50,790 bases of DNA, taken from NCBI GenBank assembly GCA_910577835.1, contig CAJTOU010000017.1, positions 12,059 through 62,848 on the forward strand, written 5' to 3'. A program made the translations under genes and the position numbers. Within the stretch, counting starts at the first letter, position 1; every line of letters begins with the position of its first letter. The notes beneath the pieces were generated by a model that saw only the letters and a program-made list of their open reading frames with translations, did no database searches and was not told where the DNA came from. Shown here piece by piece: positions 7,374 to 18,500 of this stretch. This DNA is from an uncultured Lachnospiraceae bacterium (GTDB lineage: Bacteria; Bacillota_A; Clostridia; Lachnospirales; Lachnospiraceae).

Positions 7374-8855
7374 ATGAATGATAATCTTAAAATTATTATA
7401 AAAGCAATGCTTGCAAAAAACAGTTTATCTGATATAAAAAAACAACTGGCAAGACAAAAGTTCAATGTTAATGTCAATGTTTCCATGAATCAGCTTTCAA
7501 AATCCTTATCAGGAATTGAAAAACAGACTTCTGATATAGGAAAAAACATAAAAAAACTGACAGATAATTCTACATTTGAAAAGCAGATAAAACAATGGTC
7601 CATGCAATCTAATCAAATATTATCTATTATAAGACAAATTTCCGATGCAGTGACAAGTACAAGTGATTCAGGAGAGAATCTTGAAAGCTGTTTTGAAGAT
7701 ACCATTACAGATTTGGGAAGTCTGTTAACGGAATCAGACGAACTTACTAATATTTTTTCAAATGCTATTTCTTATGCCGGAAGAATGGCAGATACAATAT
7801 ATGAACTTAACAACTCAATGATTCATCTATATAGAATTACGAATGAAACAGATACAAAATATGAGGAATTTCTTTCATCTGCAAACAAGTCAGCACAAAA
7901 GCTTGGAAACACTGTTACAGATTTTATAGACCAAACTGCGCAATGGGCAGAACAGGGATATAATCTTGATGATTCTAATATATTGACAAAAGCATCTTCT
8001 ATTTATTCCAATATTAGTGGTGTAGATAATAGTACTGCTATTTCTGATATTTCTGCTGCAATGGAAGCATTTAATATAGAAGCTTCTGATAGTATTACAA
8101 TTGTAGACAAATTAAGCAAACTGGGAGATGAATTTTCTACTTCTACTGCGGATATTGGAACAGGATTAAATATTGCTGCTTCTGATTTACAATCTGCAGG
8201 TAATAGTATTGATGAAACTCTTGCATTAATCGCCGGCAGCTCAGAAAAAATAGGAGATGCCTCAGATACAGGAAATACTTTAAAAATATTTTCCATGCGT
8301 ATAAGGGGTATGAAAAAACAGTTAATGGAAATGGGCGAAGATACCACAAATGTTTACTCCCAAGCTGGAATAAGAAAAAATATTTCTTTTCTAACTGATA
8401 ATTCTGTGGATATTTTTGATTCATCTGGAAACATGAAATCCAGTTATAAAATTTTAAAAGATGTATCCAATATTTATGAAAAACTTTCTAAAACCAAACA
8501 GGTAAATTTACTTCAGGCTCTTTTTGGAACAGAAAGAGCAGGTCAGGGTGAATCCATTATTAAAGCATTTCAATCCGGTAAAATTGAAAAAGCTTATAAT
8601 TCTTCTACAAATGCTGCCGATTCAGCTTATGGACAACAATCCAAATGGATGCAAACTTTGACTGCCAAAACAAAACAATTTGAAGCAGCATTTCAATCAT
8701 TGTCCCAGTCTATGATGGATTCTGATATGTTAAAATGGTTTATTGATTTTGGAACTGGTGCTATAAACAGTTTAAGTTCTGTTGTAGAAAAAATAGGGAG
8801 TTTACCTACCATAATGGCAGGTGTTGGTGCTGTACTTGGCGCCAAGAACCATGGT
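7374..8855 (+). CDS. tail tape measure protein, exon 1
   Basis: This is 494 codons from ATG 7374. The region is mostly alpha-helical with the phage 'TP901 tape measure' core: KSAQKLGNTVTDFIDQTAQW, then TADIGTGLNIAASDLQSAG and LLQALFGTERAGQGESIIKA. That domain defines the N-terminal part of Firmicutes tape measure proteins, which set tail length and are ejected through the tube. Unspliced, the frame runs to TAA at 8886-8888, giving 504 residues with a foreign tail. After removal of the intron it joins 9453 in phase, giving a protein of about 2,215 residues. Confidence 0.85.
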
Positions 8856-9452
8856 AGGCTTAAAGTAAGTCTCAATATTCATTGTTAATTGTTTTGAATA
8901 TGCCCGCCATACCCAAGATAAACTAATTTCAAGGGCAGGGTTGTGCCGAATTTGTCAATCGGCGTGGTTCTATAAAATAAATCGTAATTGAGGATTACTG
9001 TTCCTCAGTGCTGGAAAGAAAATACACCTTATATATAGTGATATGTGGCTACAACGCGGCTGGAAACGGCGAACGTGAATGCACTCCGAAAGGATATCAG
9101 TAATGGTAAAAAAACACATATCTGGTTACGGGTGAAAACCCTAAGTAACAAGTCTTTATACAGACTAAACAGGCTATCAGCAACGGATACCCTAAGTCTG
9201 ATTTATTCAGATATGGAAGTGTTCACAGACTGTAAACGATTTTGAGTCAAAGGACTTGTAAGAGACAGTCGAAGCGCAGAAGGAAAACTGTCCTGTGACT
9301 GGGAAAAACCAAAACAGTGAAGCTGCTGCCCTTTTGTTTACAGTACCCAGAATATACAATACTCTGAGAAACAGAACGGGAAATGCTGAATTAAATGTAT
9401 CATACAGATTAAAAAATCTGAAAATTGTTTTCCATATTTCTATAATTGTATG
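8856..9452 (+). ncRNA. group I self-splicing intron in the tape measure gene
   Basis: The pairings are readable directly. P1 joins exon AUGGU 8851-8855 to guide GCCAU 8906-8910, with the required U-G at the 5' splice site, and extends by GGC/GCC (8857-8859 with 8902-8904). P3 is AAATCGT 8979-8985 with ACGATTT 9236-9242. P7 is GACTGT 9228-9233 with ACAGTC 9265-9270. P8 is GAGTC 9244-9248 with GACTT 9253-9257. The 3' splice site follows G9452, and 3' exon AUAUUU could form P10 with GAAUAU 8896-8901. Removal of 597 nt leaves the reading frame intact. No homing endonuclease frame is inside; the short frame at 9045-9245 overlaps core helices. A 5' site at 8861/8862 is also in phase but pairs worse. 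Confidence 0.88.
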
Positions 9453-12400
9453 ATATTTAGAACTTTTAACAATGATAGTAATGGATGGTTAAACAAAACA
9501 GGAATATTTAATAAATCATTTCAAGCAATTCGAGAAGATTTTCGTCTGGGTTATGGACCAATTGTGAGCTTGTTTAGCAATGGCAATGCATCGAATGATA
9601 TAACAGCAATCGAAAACATTGCTCGGGCAATGCAAACTGGTTCGATAAGCGCGCAGGAATTGCAAGCACATCTGACAAATTGTACTGAGGCTACAAGAAA
9701 CCATGCAATGGAATGTTTACATAACAATGGAAATCTATTAGATTTGGCAAGGAATTTAAGGCTAAGTGCTATGGCAGCCAAAATTCAAGCAGCAGCACTC
9801 AACATGGTATCTATGGCAATTAATATGATTTCATTCATGGTTGTTTCTGAAATTGTTAAATGGATAGCCTCTGGTATAAAAAAAATAGTACAAGTCTCAA
9901 AAATTGCTTCTGATACAGCAAATGAATTATACTCAAAATCATCTGAAAGGGTAGAAAATAATAAAAAAGAAGCAGCCTCTTTAAAGGAACTTATTGACAA
10001 ATATAAAGAATTGAAATCAAGTGATTCATTTGATATTGAAACAAGAACAGAAATTTGCAATATTCAATATCAAATTGCAGAGCTAACAGGTGCGCAGGCA
10101 AGTAATCTTGATTTAGTAAATGGAAAGCTTGATGAAGAATTAGGAAAATTACAACAAATATCTGCCGAACAGGCAAAAGATAATTATGAAGACAGTAAAG
10201 ATAATTATTATAAAGCGAAAAATGCATCAAAAAAAGCAGTAGGAAATGCAGACGATTACGGAAATGATTTTGTGCAGAAACTTTCTGAATACAACAAAGA
10301 AGTATTTCACATAAATACAAATGATGATTTTGCAATAGAATTATATCAAAAAGTTGGTTTTAAAGATATTGTCAGAAACAGCAAAATTAATAGCAATATT
10401 GTTGTAGATACTCGCGATATTGATAGTATTGAAGAGAAAATAAAAAGACTAACGGATTTGAAAACATATCTTGCCCAAAATGGTCAAGAAGAAACCAGTA
10501 TATATTCAGGTGTTGTTTCAGCCATAGACAATTATAAGGGATATGTAAATAATGAAGCTGATGCTGTAACTGACCTTATTAACTCATGGATTGCAAATGC
10601 ACAATACTCAAATGATACTCTAACAAAAATTTCTGTTGATTCTGTGGGCTCTTTAAGAAAATATCGTCGTCAATTTATCAGAGAAGCTATAAATGATGAA
10701 ACTATTTCACAAGCAATTCAAGATAATGACCTATCAAAACAGGATATTTCTGCCGCTATAAACAGTTATATTGCAACTTGTAGTGAATTTTCCACATGGT
10801 ACGATGAATGGAAAAATACGTTTAAAAAAAATGCTATTTATGTTTCATTTGAAGCTGCTTTTTATTCAGAAGATTTTGAATCAGTCGCAAAAGAACTGAA
10901 AGAACTTGCTATTGCTGGTCAAATTTCTGCTGAAAGTCTTTCTTCTACTGAAAAATATAAAGCATTGCTGGATGCTACTGGTCTGTCTGCCGAAGAAGCA
11001 TATCAAAAAATTCTTGACCTTACAATTGCAGAGTCCTCTCTTTCTGATATTATGAGTACAATGCAATCTCATGCACAGTTAATAAACAGCGTTAATAAAG
11101 ACCTTTCTGACAATGGAAAAATATCATTATCTACACTTCAAGATATCACCTCTGCTTTTCCTTCTCTTGAAAAATATGTAATAAGCTATTTAAATGGAAG
11201 CAGTAGTTCATTTGAAGAACTGATAAATCTGCTAAATTCTTTTTATCAGACTGATATTAGCAACTATCAGAAATATTACAGTATAAAATATGACAATGAT
11301 ACTGAATTCTGGAAAGAATGGTGTCAAAAATATGGAGATGGCTTTAAGCACCTTGCAAAACAGTATGAAATTGACTACAACAACTATACAAGCTATGCCC
11401 AGGTTGTTGAAGATATTAATAACAAACTTATTGAGTCATTTAATAATGTTTTAACCGCAAGAAATGCTGTAAACAATCTTACAACTGGAGATATTACCAA
11501 AAGCGCTACTGTTGCCGGATTATCAAGTGACCAAAAACGTGCAGCCAATGAATGGTGGAATAAATGGCAGGAACAGTATGTAAAAGGAACATCCGATATT
11601 TCTATAAGCAGCATGACCAACCAACTGATACACAGCGGTTTTAATGAAGGTATTGCAAATACATTAGCTACGGAACTTTATCATACATTGGTGACTTATA
11701 AAAAAGAGGACTATCAGAATTTACTTTCTTTAAAAACAAATTTAATAGACAGTGTGGAACAGTACAAAGCAACTTTTACAGATAATGCTTTTGATTCTTC
11801 TGTATTTGACCCCAAAAATTTTGACTCTTCTACTACTTCCTCTAATGAGAGTACAAATGAAACCTTTGACTGGATAGAAACAAAAATCTCCAATCTTACA
11901 GAGGAACTTGATAAACTAAAAACAAAAATGGATAACACCTATACTTCATGGTGTTCACGTAATAATGCTCTTACCTCTGTAATATCCAAAACTCAGGAAG
12001 CAATCAATCTTCAATCTCAGGCTTATCAGCGCTATATGCAGGAAGCAGAGTCCTCTGGCATCTCTTCTTTTTATAAAAATCTTGTACAAAATGGAGCTAT
12101 ATCCATTGATGCTATTTCTGATGAGACATTAAAAAATCAAATTCAGTCATATGAAGAATGGTATAAGAAAGCACAGGAATGTTTAAAAACTCAAGAAGAT
12201 TTAACCCTATCTCTCAATGAATTAAACAGTCAAAAATTCACAAATATTCAGTCTGAATATGAATCAACCATACAGCTTCTTGAAAAACAAAAAGACTTAA
12301 TTGAAAATCAAATCACTCTTCTTTCCTCTCCTCTTGATTATGAAAATCTTCGATTAAAACAACAAAGCATTATAAATCATTTAATTTCTGAGAGAAATGC

Positions 12401-14618
12401 ATTAAACAATACACTTGGCACTTTGGATATCCCTCATAATACAGAAGCATGGAATAATCTCTATTCACAAATTATGGATATTAATCAGGAAATTCAGGAT
12501 GCACGTGATGCAATGAAGAGCATTGATTCTTTGCAGTTTGATAATATAAAAGAAACATTTGAATTTGATACATCAAATTTAGAACATGAATTACAAACAA
12601 TTCAAGACCAAATAGATTTGCTGGAAATGAAAGGATTATTTGCAAATGAAAAATACTATAACAGCATGATTTCCTACACTCAGCAAAAACTTGATAATCT
12701 CCAGAAAGAACATACTCAGCTTCAAAATATTTTGAATAATTCCAGATATGAAAAAGGGGTTTCAGAATGGAACGATATGTACACCTCTCTTATGGAAATA
12801 GATGAAGAAATAGCTTCCATGACGAACAACCTGACAGAATTTCAGAATTCTATCCGTGATTTAAACTGGGAAATTTTTGAGTATCTTGAGGAGTCTCTCA
12901 ACCGCATTACAGATGAAACCGACTATCTGATTGAGCTGTTATCCAAAAAAGAATTATATAACTCAGAAACCGGAGCACCTACTGAATACGCTTCTGCTGC
13001 TCTTGGATTACATGCGGCTGCCTATGATATTTATAAGCAGCAGGCAAAAGATTATTTTGAAGAGGTTTTGGACCTTCAAAGCCAGCTTTCAAATGGAGCA
13101 GGTAAAGATGTTCTCGAACAGTATCATGCCATGCAGGATGCCCACAGAGACGCCGTTCTGGCAGCCGAAGAGGAAAAAGAGGCAATTCTTGACCTTATTG
13201 AAGAAGGATATCAGGCTCAACTGGACACACTGCAAAGCTTGATTGATAAGAAAAAAGAACAGATGCAGGCAGAAAAGAATCTGTATGACTATCAAAAATC
13301 CATAAAACAGCATACCGACACGATTTCTTCTCTTGAAAAACAGCAGCTTGCCTATGAAAACGACAACAGCGAAGAAGCCATGTCTAAAATTCAGCAAATA
13401 CGGACAGAACTTGAAAAAGCAAAAGAAGAACTTGCCGAAACAGAATATGAGCAATATTTAAGTGATACGGAAACTATGCTGGAACAGCTCGCTTCTGACT
13501 ATGAAGCATGGATGAATGAGCGGCTTGACCACTCGGATGCATTGTTAAATGATATTATCGGACAGATAAATACACAGGGTTCTGCGATTATGGATACCTT
13601 AAACAGCGTAGGAGCAGAATATGGAACCATTATCAGTGATTCCATTACTTCTATTTTTCATTCAGAATCACCATTTACCAGTGCACTCACAAATGGATTC
13701 TCCAATGTAACTACTGGTATTTCAGGTATTGCAGGCACAACATCTGCCATCAATGAACTGCTGAAAAAAGTGGCTGATATTACAGGTACAATCGCAGCAA
13801 ATACAAATGCAGGCTCAAATACCTCGAAAAATCCGTCAGAAAACAACAATAACGTTGTCACTCCTGCTCCCGCTCCTTCTGCTCCTGTTACAAAACCTGT
13901 TGTACAAACCAGTACAAATACTAATACATCTACTTCTGCTGCTCCTGTATCTGGCAGAAGTCTTCTTGACAAACTTCTGATAGACAAATATGACGGCTAT
14001 CCGAAATCAAAGCTCAGTATAAATACAAGCATTGTAGACAGATTAAAATATAACAACAAGGACAGCTCATGGCAGGCAAGAAGTATTTATTGGAGCAGAC
14101 TTTTTCCGGAAGGTGGCCCTTATATTGGCAGTGCTTCACAAAATGCCAGACTTTTAAATTACCTGAAGGGCAACGGCTATGCAGACGGAACCAGTCAGGT
14201 TGGCAGAAGTGGTTATTACTGGACACAGGAAAACGGATGTGAAATTATTCTTCGACGACGCGACGGGGCTATATTGACGCCATTAAGCAAAGGGGATGCA
14301 GTATTAAATAAAAATGCGACCCAGAATTTTTATGATATGTTTAATCATCCACAGTTATTTAAACAACGACTCGATACAGGAGCAAATGCATTTGATACCC
14401 TTCCGAATTATCTGGGCAGCATAAATGATAACCGCAGACAAGATGTCAATGTTGGCGATATTCATGTTACAATTGACCTTCCGAATGTAAAAAATTATTC
14501 GGAATTTAGAAATAATCTGGTGAGAGACAAAGACTTTGAAAATTCCATGTGTGTTATGATTAACAATGCTATGCTTGGAAAAAGTACAATAGAAAAATTG
14601 AAATATTGCAGAGGATAA
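9453..14618 (+). CDS. tail tape measure protein, exon 2
   Basis: This adds 1,721 codons after the junction (…KNHG joined to IFRTFNNDSNG…). A hydrophobic patch around the first 90-130 residues (AALNMVSMAINMISFMVV) is the membrane-active region typical of tape measure proteins. Then follow very long coiled-coil stretches, a Thr/Pro/Ala-rich linker near nt 13,800-13,930, and a C-terminal domain ending in the usual NGYADGTSQVGRSG ... GDAVLNKNATQNF signature. Combined length is about 2,215 residues, which at roughly 1.5 angstrom per residue would specify a tail of about 300 nm. That is a family rule of thumb, not a measurement. Confidence 0.88.
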   Translation: MFRTFNNDSNGWLNKTGIFNKSFQAIREDFRLGYGPIVSLFSNGNASNDITAIENIARAMQTGSISAQELQAHLTNCTEATRNHAMECLHNNGNLLDLARNLRLSAMAAKIQAAALNMVSMAINMISFMVVSEIVKWIASGIKKIVQVSKIASDTANELYSKSSERVENNKKEAASLKELIDKYKELKSSDSFDIETRTEICNIQYQIAELTGAQASNLDLVNGKLDEELGKLQQISAEQAKDNYEDSKDNYYKAKNASKKAVGNADDYGNDFVQKLSEYNKEVFHINTNDDFAIELYQKVGFKDIVRNSKINSNIVVDTRDIDSIEEKIKRLTDLKTYLAQNGQEETSIYSGVVSAIDNYKGYVNNEADAVTDLINSWIANAQYSNDTLTKISVDSVGSLRKYRRQFIREAINDETISQAIQDNDLSKQDISAAINSYIATCSEFSTWYDEWKNTFKKNAIYVSFEAAFYSEDFESVAKELKELAIAGQISAESLSSTEKYKALLDATGLSAEEAYQKILDLTIAESSLSDIMSTMQSHAQLINSVNKDLSDNGKISLSTLQDITSAFPSLEKYVISYLNGSSSSFEELINLLNSFYQTDISNYQKYYSIKYDNDTEFWKEWCQKYGDGFKHLAKQYEIDYNNYTSYAQVVEDINNKLIESFNNVLTARNAVNNLTTGDITKSATVAGLSSDQKRAANEWWNKWQEQYVKGTSDISISSMTNQLIHSGFNEGIANTLATELYHTLVTYKKEDYQNLLSLKTNLIDSVEQYKATFTDNAFDSSVFDPKNFDSSTTSSNESTNETFDWIETKISNLTEELDKLKTKMDNTYTSWCSRNNALTSVISKTQEAINLQSQAYQRYMQEAESSGISSFYKNLVQNGAISIDAISDETLKNQIQSYEEWYKKAQECLKTQEDLTLSLNELNSQKFTNIQSEYESTIQLLEKQKDLIENQITLLSSPLDYENLRLKQQSIINHLISERNALNNTLGTLDIPHNTEAWNNLYSQIMDINQEIQDARDAMKSIDSLQFDNIKETFEFDTSNLEHELQTIQDQIDLLEMKGLFANEKYYNSMISYTQQKLDNLQKEHTQLQNILNNSRYEKGVSEWNDMYTSLMEIDEEIASMTNNLTEFQNSIRDLNWEIFEYLEESLNRITDETDYLIELLSKKELYNSETGAPTEYASAALGLHAAAYDIYKQQAKDYFEEVLDLQSQLSNGAGKDVLEQYHAMQDAHRDAVLAAEEEKEAILDLIEEGYQAQLDTLQSLIDKKKEQMQAEKNLYDYQKSIKQHTDTISSLEKQQLAYENDNSEEAMSKIQQIRTELEKAKEELAETEYEQYLSDTETMLEQLASDYEAWMNERLDHSDALLNDIIGQINTQGSAIMDTLNSVGAEYGTIISDSITSIFHSESPFTSALTNGFSNVTTGISGIAGTTSAINELLKKVADITGTIAANTNAGSNTSKNPSENNNNVVTPAPAPSAPVTKPVVQTSTNTNTSTSAAPVSGRSLLDKLLIDKYDGYPKSKLSINTSIVDRLKYNNKDSSWQARSIYWSRLFPEGGPYIGSASQNARLLNYLKGNGYADGTSQVGRSGYYWTQENGCEIILRRRDGAILTPLSKGDAVLNKNATQNFYDMFNHPQLFKQRLDTGANAFDTLPNYLGSINDNRRQDVNVGDIHVTIDLPNVKNYSEFRNNLVRDKDFENSMCVMINNAMLGKSTIEKLKYCRG

Positions 14619-14723
14619 AAATACAAGCAAAAATTGTGTCATAGGAAATACATAATAATTTTCTGTGAAATAAAAATAATGCAACTAATAATTGCCTAAT
14701 AAATGTAAAGGAGGTGAAAAAAT

Positions 14724-15542
14724 ATGAATCTAGATGCTGCAAATGATTTTATGTATGCCGGAGAACGGCTTTCAGATTATCAAATGATGTTGTGCAGATT
14801 TGACGGAAGTTCCAATGAAGCTATATCTGCTGGAAGTAATCTGAATTTTAATACTGTCCGCCCTGTTAACTCTGACAGATTTTTTCTTGTAAATACATCC
14901 TATGAAGAACCTCTGACAGCTACATTCCAAATCTGTAAAAACAGATGTTATGCTTCGGATATTTCCATAAAACCGGAGGAATTAAGCGCCATGCTTCGAT
15001 GGCTTGGCAGAAAAGACAGATATCACAAACTGAAATTATATCAGGCAGACTATGAAGAACTGTTTTTTATCGGAAGCTTTCATAATATTCAGGAAATAAA
15101 AACGGGAAATTCTATCCATGGTCTGGAAATGAACTTTCTCTCAGACAGTCCTTATGCCTATATGGATACTGTTGAGCTTGACTTTACTGTGGACCGTTCT
15201 AATCCTCATACAATTGTAAATCTTTCTCATGAAACAGGACATTTATATCCGTCTGTATTTACCTGCAAATGCTTGTCCAGCGGAAATCTGCAGATTACAA
15301 ATTCCATTGAAAACAGAATGACGGAAATTAAAAACTGCGTAAAAGATGAAATTATTACTTTACAGGGACAGACAAAAGAAATTACTTCCAGCAAAACAGA
15401 CCATATGCTATATAATGATTTTAATTATAATTATTTCCGGCTGGCAAATACTTATCACAATAATATAAATACCATTACCACTTCTATTCCATGTGAAATA
15501 CATATCGAATACAATCCAATACGAAAGGTAGGTTTAGGCTGA
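14724..15542 (+). CDS. distal tail protein (Dit family)
   Basis: The 272-residue product starts at ATG 14724 behind AAAGGAGGTG. The N-terminal half has the beta-rich Dit ring pattern, with FLVNTSYEEPLTATFQI and LRWLGRKDRYHKLKLYQ, a loop close to the 'R W L x x x' signature of Gram-positive phage Dit proteins. The C-terminal half resembles the galectin-like domain. Dit forms the hub between tube and tail tip. The stop codon overlaps the next start (TGATG), the classic Dit-Tal arrangement. An intergenic AT-rich stretch of 105 nt precedes it without a clear promoter. Confidence 0.85.
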   Translation: MNLDAANDFMYAGERLSDYQMMLCRFDGSSNEAISAGSNLNFNTVRPVNSDRFFLVNTSYEEPLTATFQICKNRCYASDISIKPEELSAMLRWLGRKDRYHKLKLYQADYEELFFIGSFHNIQEIKTGNSIHGLEMNFLSDSPYAYMDTVELDFTVDRSNPHTIVNLSHETGHLYPSVFTCKCLSSGNLQITNSIENRMTEIKNCVKDEIITLQGQTKEITSSKTDHMLYNDFNYNYFRLANTYHNNINTITTSIPCEIHIEYNPIRKVGLG

Positions 15543-18500
15543 TGAAGCTTGATTTTAATTTAAATAACGAAATTGACATGCCTGAACTTATTTTAGGCAA
15601 ACGAAACTTTCATAAGCTTGGTTCTGTTACAAATATCGAAAATCTGTCTTATGAATATAACCTGATGTCGGCAGATAAAATTGATTTTGCAGTACATAAA
15701 TTTTTTCATCAAAAAGAATGCAGACTTTGGGAAGAATTAAAAGACAGACGATTAATCTTTGTCAAAGAATTTAATGAATGGTTTGAAATTTCAGTCAAAA
15801 CAGATGAAACAAATGAATTGAAAAAGACAATTACAGGAACCTCGCTCTGTGAATCGGAGCTCTCGCAGGCTCTGATTGTTGAAACAGAAGTAAATACCGA
15901 AAATGATATAGCAAGACCAGACTATACACCTACGGTCTTTTATAATCCTTCTGTTCCCTCTGCTTCCCTGCTTCACAGACTTTTAAAAAAGGTGCCGAAT
16001 TATTCCATACGATATGTCGCTTCAAATCTCTGGAATATTCAGAGAACCTTCAGTATTAACGGAAGTTCTGTTTATGATGCGCTGATGGGAGAGATTGCTG
16101 AGGAAATCGGATGTCTTTTTTTATTTAATTCTGTGGAAAGAAGTATTTCTGTTTATGATTTAAAAACTACCTGTAATCACTGCGGATATCGCAGTGATTT
16201 TACTGATATATGCCCGATATGTAACAGTACTGATTTATCAACAGGATATGGCAGAGATACGGCGATTCTGATTGATAGTGAAAATCTGACAGAAACTATT
16301 TCTCTGGAAGGCAAATCATCAGAGGTAAAAAATTATTTCAGAATTATAGGCGGAGATGATACAATTACATCTTATATCAGGGCATGTAATCCTTCTGGTA
16401 CCAATTATATCTATGCATTTTCTGACGAAGACAAGCAGGATATGTCCCATGAATTACAGGAAAAACTTAATTCTTATCAGAAGAAATATAAAGAAAAGAA
16501 ACCTCTGTATAATGAGATAACAAAGAAACTGTACAACGCGATTGATGAAAAGCTGAATCTGGAATCTCTTATGATGCCAAAAACAGAACATGCAAAAACC
16601 TCTGCTCAGAAAGAACTTTCAAAATTAACTTCTGCTGCTCTGTCTCCTGTCGCTGTAACAGATGTAAGTATTGCGTCTGTTTTTACCGCTGGCAATGCGG
16701 TGCTGGCTATGGCAAAATGTATTGTAAACAGTACTGTTTATAAGGTCTCATTGATAGATAAAAGTACTTCTTTTGAGAATCAGAGATGGAGAGGAAAATT
16801 TCGGCTGGAAAATTACAGTGATGAAAACGACTGTGCAGAAAATACAGCATATATCACGGTAATAATCGATGATGATTATGAGCGCTATGTAAAACAGAAA
16901 ATACAAAAAACAATTGACAGAGATGATATTTATCTGACTAATATTTTTGATAAAGATGTGTCTCTTAACACTTTTAAAGCAGAATTAAAAAAGTATTGTC
17001 TGAACAGACTCAATTCTTTTGAATCTGCTTATCAGTCTGTTCTGGAGGTGCTTACAGAAGCACAATGTTCCAACCATCCCTTGGATAATACCTCAGATAA
17101 TGCCTCCCATAATATTTTATATCAGGATATTTATGACAATCTGTATCTCCCTTCCTTCCATAAACTTTCCGCCATTCAGGCTGAAATAAAGGTGAGAACT
17201 GCTGAAATTGAAGCTGCCGAGAATAAATACAATCAATTTGTAAAAAATCAGGAGGAAATTCAGAAAGAATTAAATCTCGAACATTATCTGGGAGAAACGC
17301 TGTGGAAAGAACTGCGTGCATTTTGCAGAGAAGATACCTATGAAAATCCAAATTATATTTCAGACGGTTTAAATGATTCGCAAGCTTTAAAAAAGGCAGA
17401 GCAGCTTTTTTCCGAGGCAGAAAAGCATGCAGTAAAAGCTTCTACTCTTCAATTCAGCCTGACAGCAAATATGCATAATCTTCTCACAATACCTGAATTT
17501 AAAAATCTCACAAATGAATTTGAAGGAGGAAATTGGATTCGGGTAAGAATAGATAATAAATTATACCGGCTCAGATTAATTCACTATTCTATTCAGTTTT
17601 CTGAGCTTCAGTCAATTAATGTAGAATTTTCTGATGTCACAAGGACTGCCAATGGACTTTCTGATATAAACAGCCTGATGAGTAAGGTTCAGTCAATGTC
17701 TTCTGGTTATCCTTATACAGTTCATCAGGCTGAACAGGGTGAAAAAGGATTCACTGCGATTGAACAGATTAAAAATGATGGATTAAATACTGCATTGTAT
17801 CAAATTTCAAACAGCGTACATCAGGAATTTAAAATTGATGAGCATGGTTTTCTTGGACGACAGTGGGATGATATTCTTTCGGATTATTTACCGGAGCAGT
17901 TTAAAATCAATCATAATCTGCTGGTTTATACAGATGACTGCTGGCAGACGGCAAAGGCTGCGCTTGGAAAAATAACATATTATAATCCTGTTTTAAAAAC
18001 CACTGTCAGTAATTATGGTTTAATTGCAGATGCTGTGATATCAGGAATTTTAATGGGAAATGATATTATTGGCGGAAATATTTATTCTGAAAATTATGGA
18101 AGGCAGTCCGGAACACATATGGACCTTAATACCGGCGATTTCAGCTTTGCAGGCGGAAAACTGACCTATGATTCCAAAAAAAATGCGCTGAATATCACAG
18201 GCAAGATTACCTTTGAGGAAATTGATTACAGTGATAATAATGCAATGGAACATGTAAAGGATTCTCTTGGTATAACAGATGTAGAAAATGATATTGGTGA
18301 ATTTAATAATGCTTCTGTTCTTACTCCTCTTGAAAAGAAAACAATGTCAGAAAACTGGAGAGTGATTCAGGAAGAATATAAAAAAAATATGGAGCTGTCA
18401 GAAGTGTTCGGGCTTTATACAAATAATAATAATTCTTCAGATGATGACCAGACGGTAATTGATTATATCAATTTTTATCATGTACTTTCCGGACAGATTC

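Noticed and set aside
9045..9245. 66-residue frame inside the tape measure intron
   Set aside because: It overlaps conserved intron core helices, including the start of P7, has no ribosome site and no LAGLIDADG, GIY-YIG or HNH motif.
8862..9449. Reading the split tape measure gene as a pseudogene or frameshift
   Set aside because: The interruption carries paired group I core elements, and its removal restores the frame exactly without loss of domain content.
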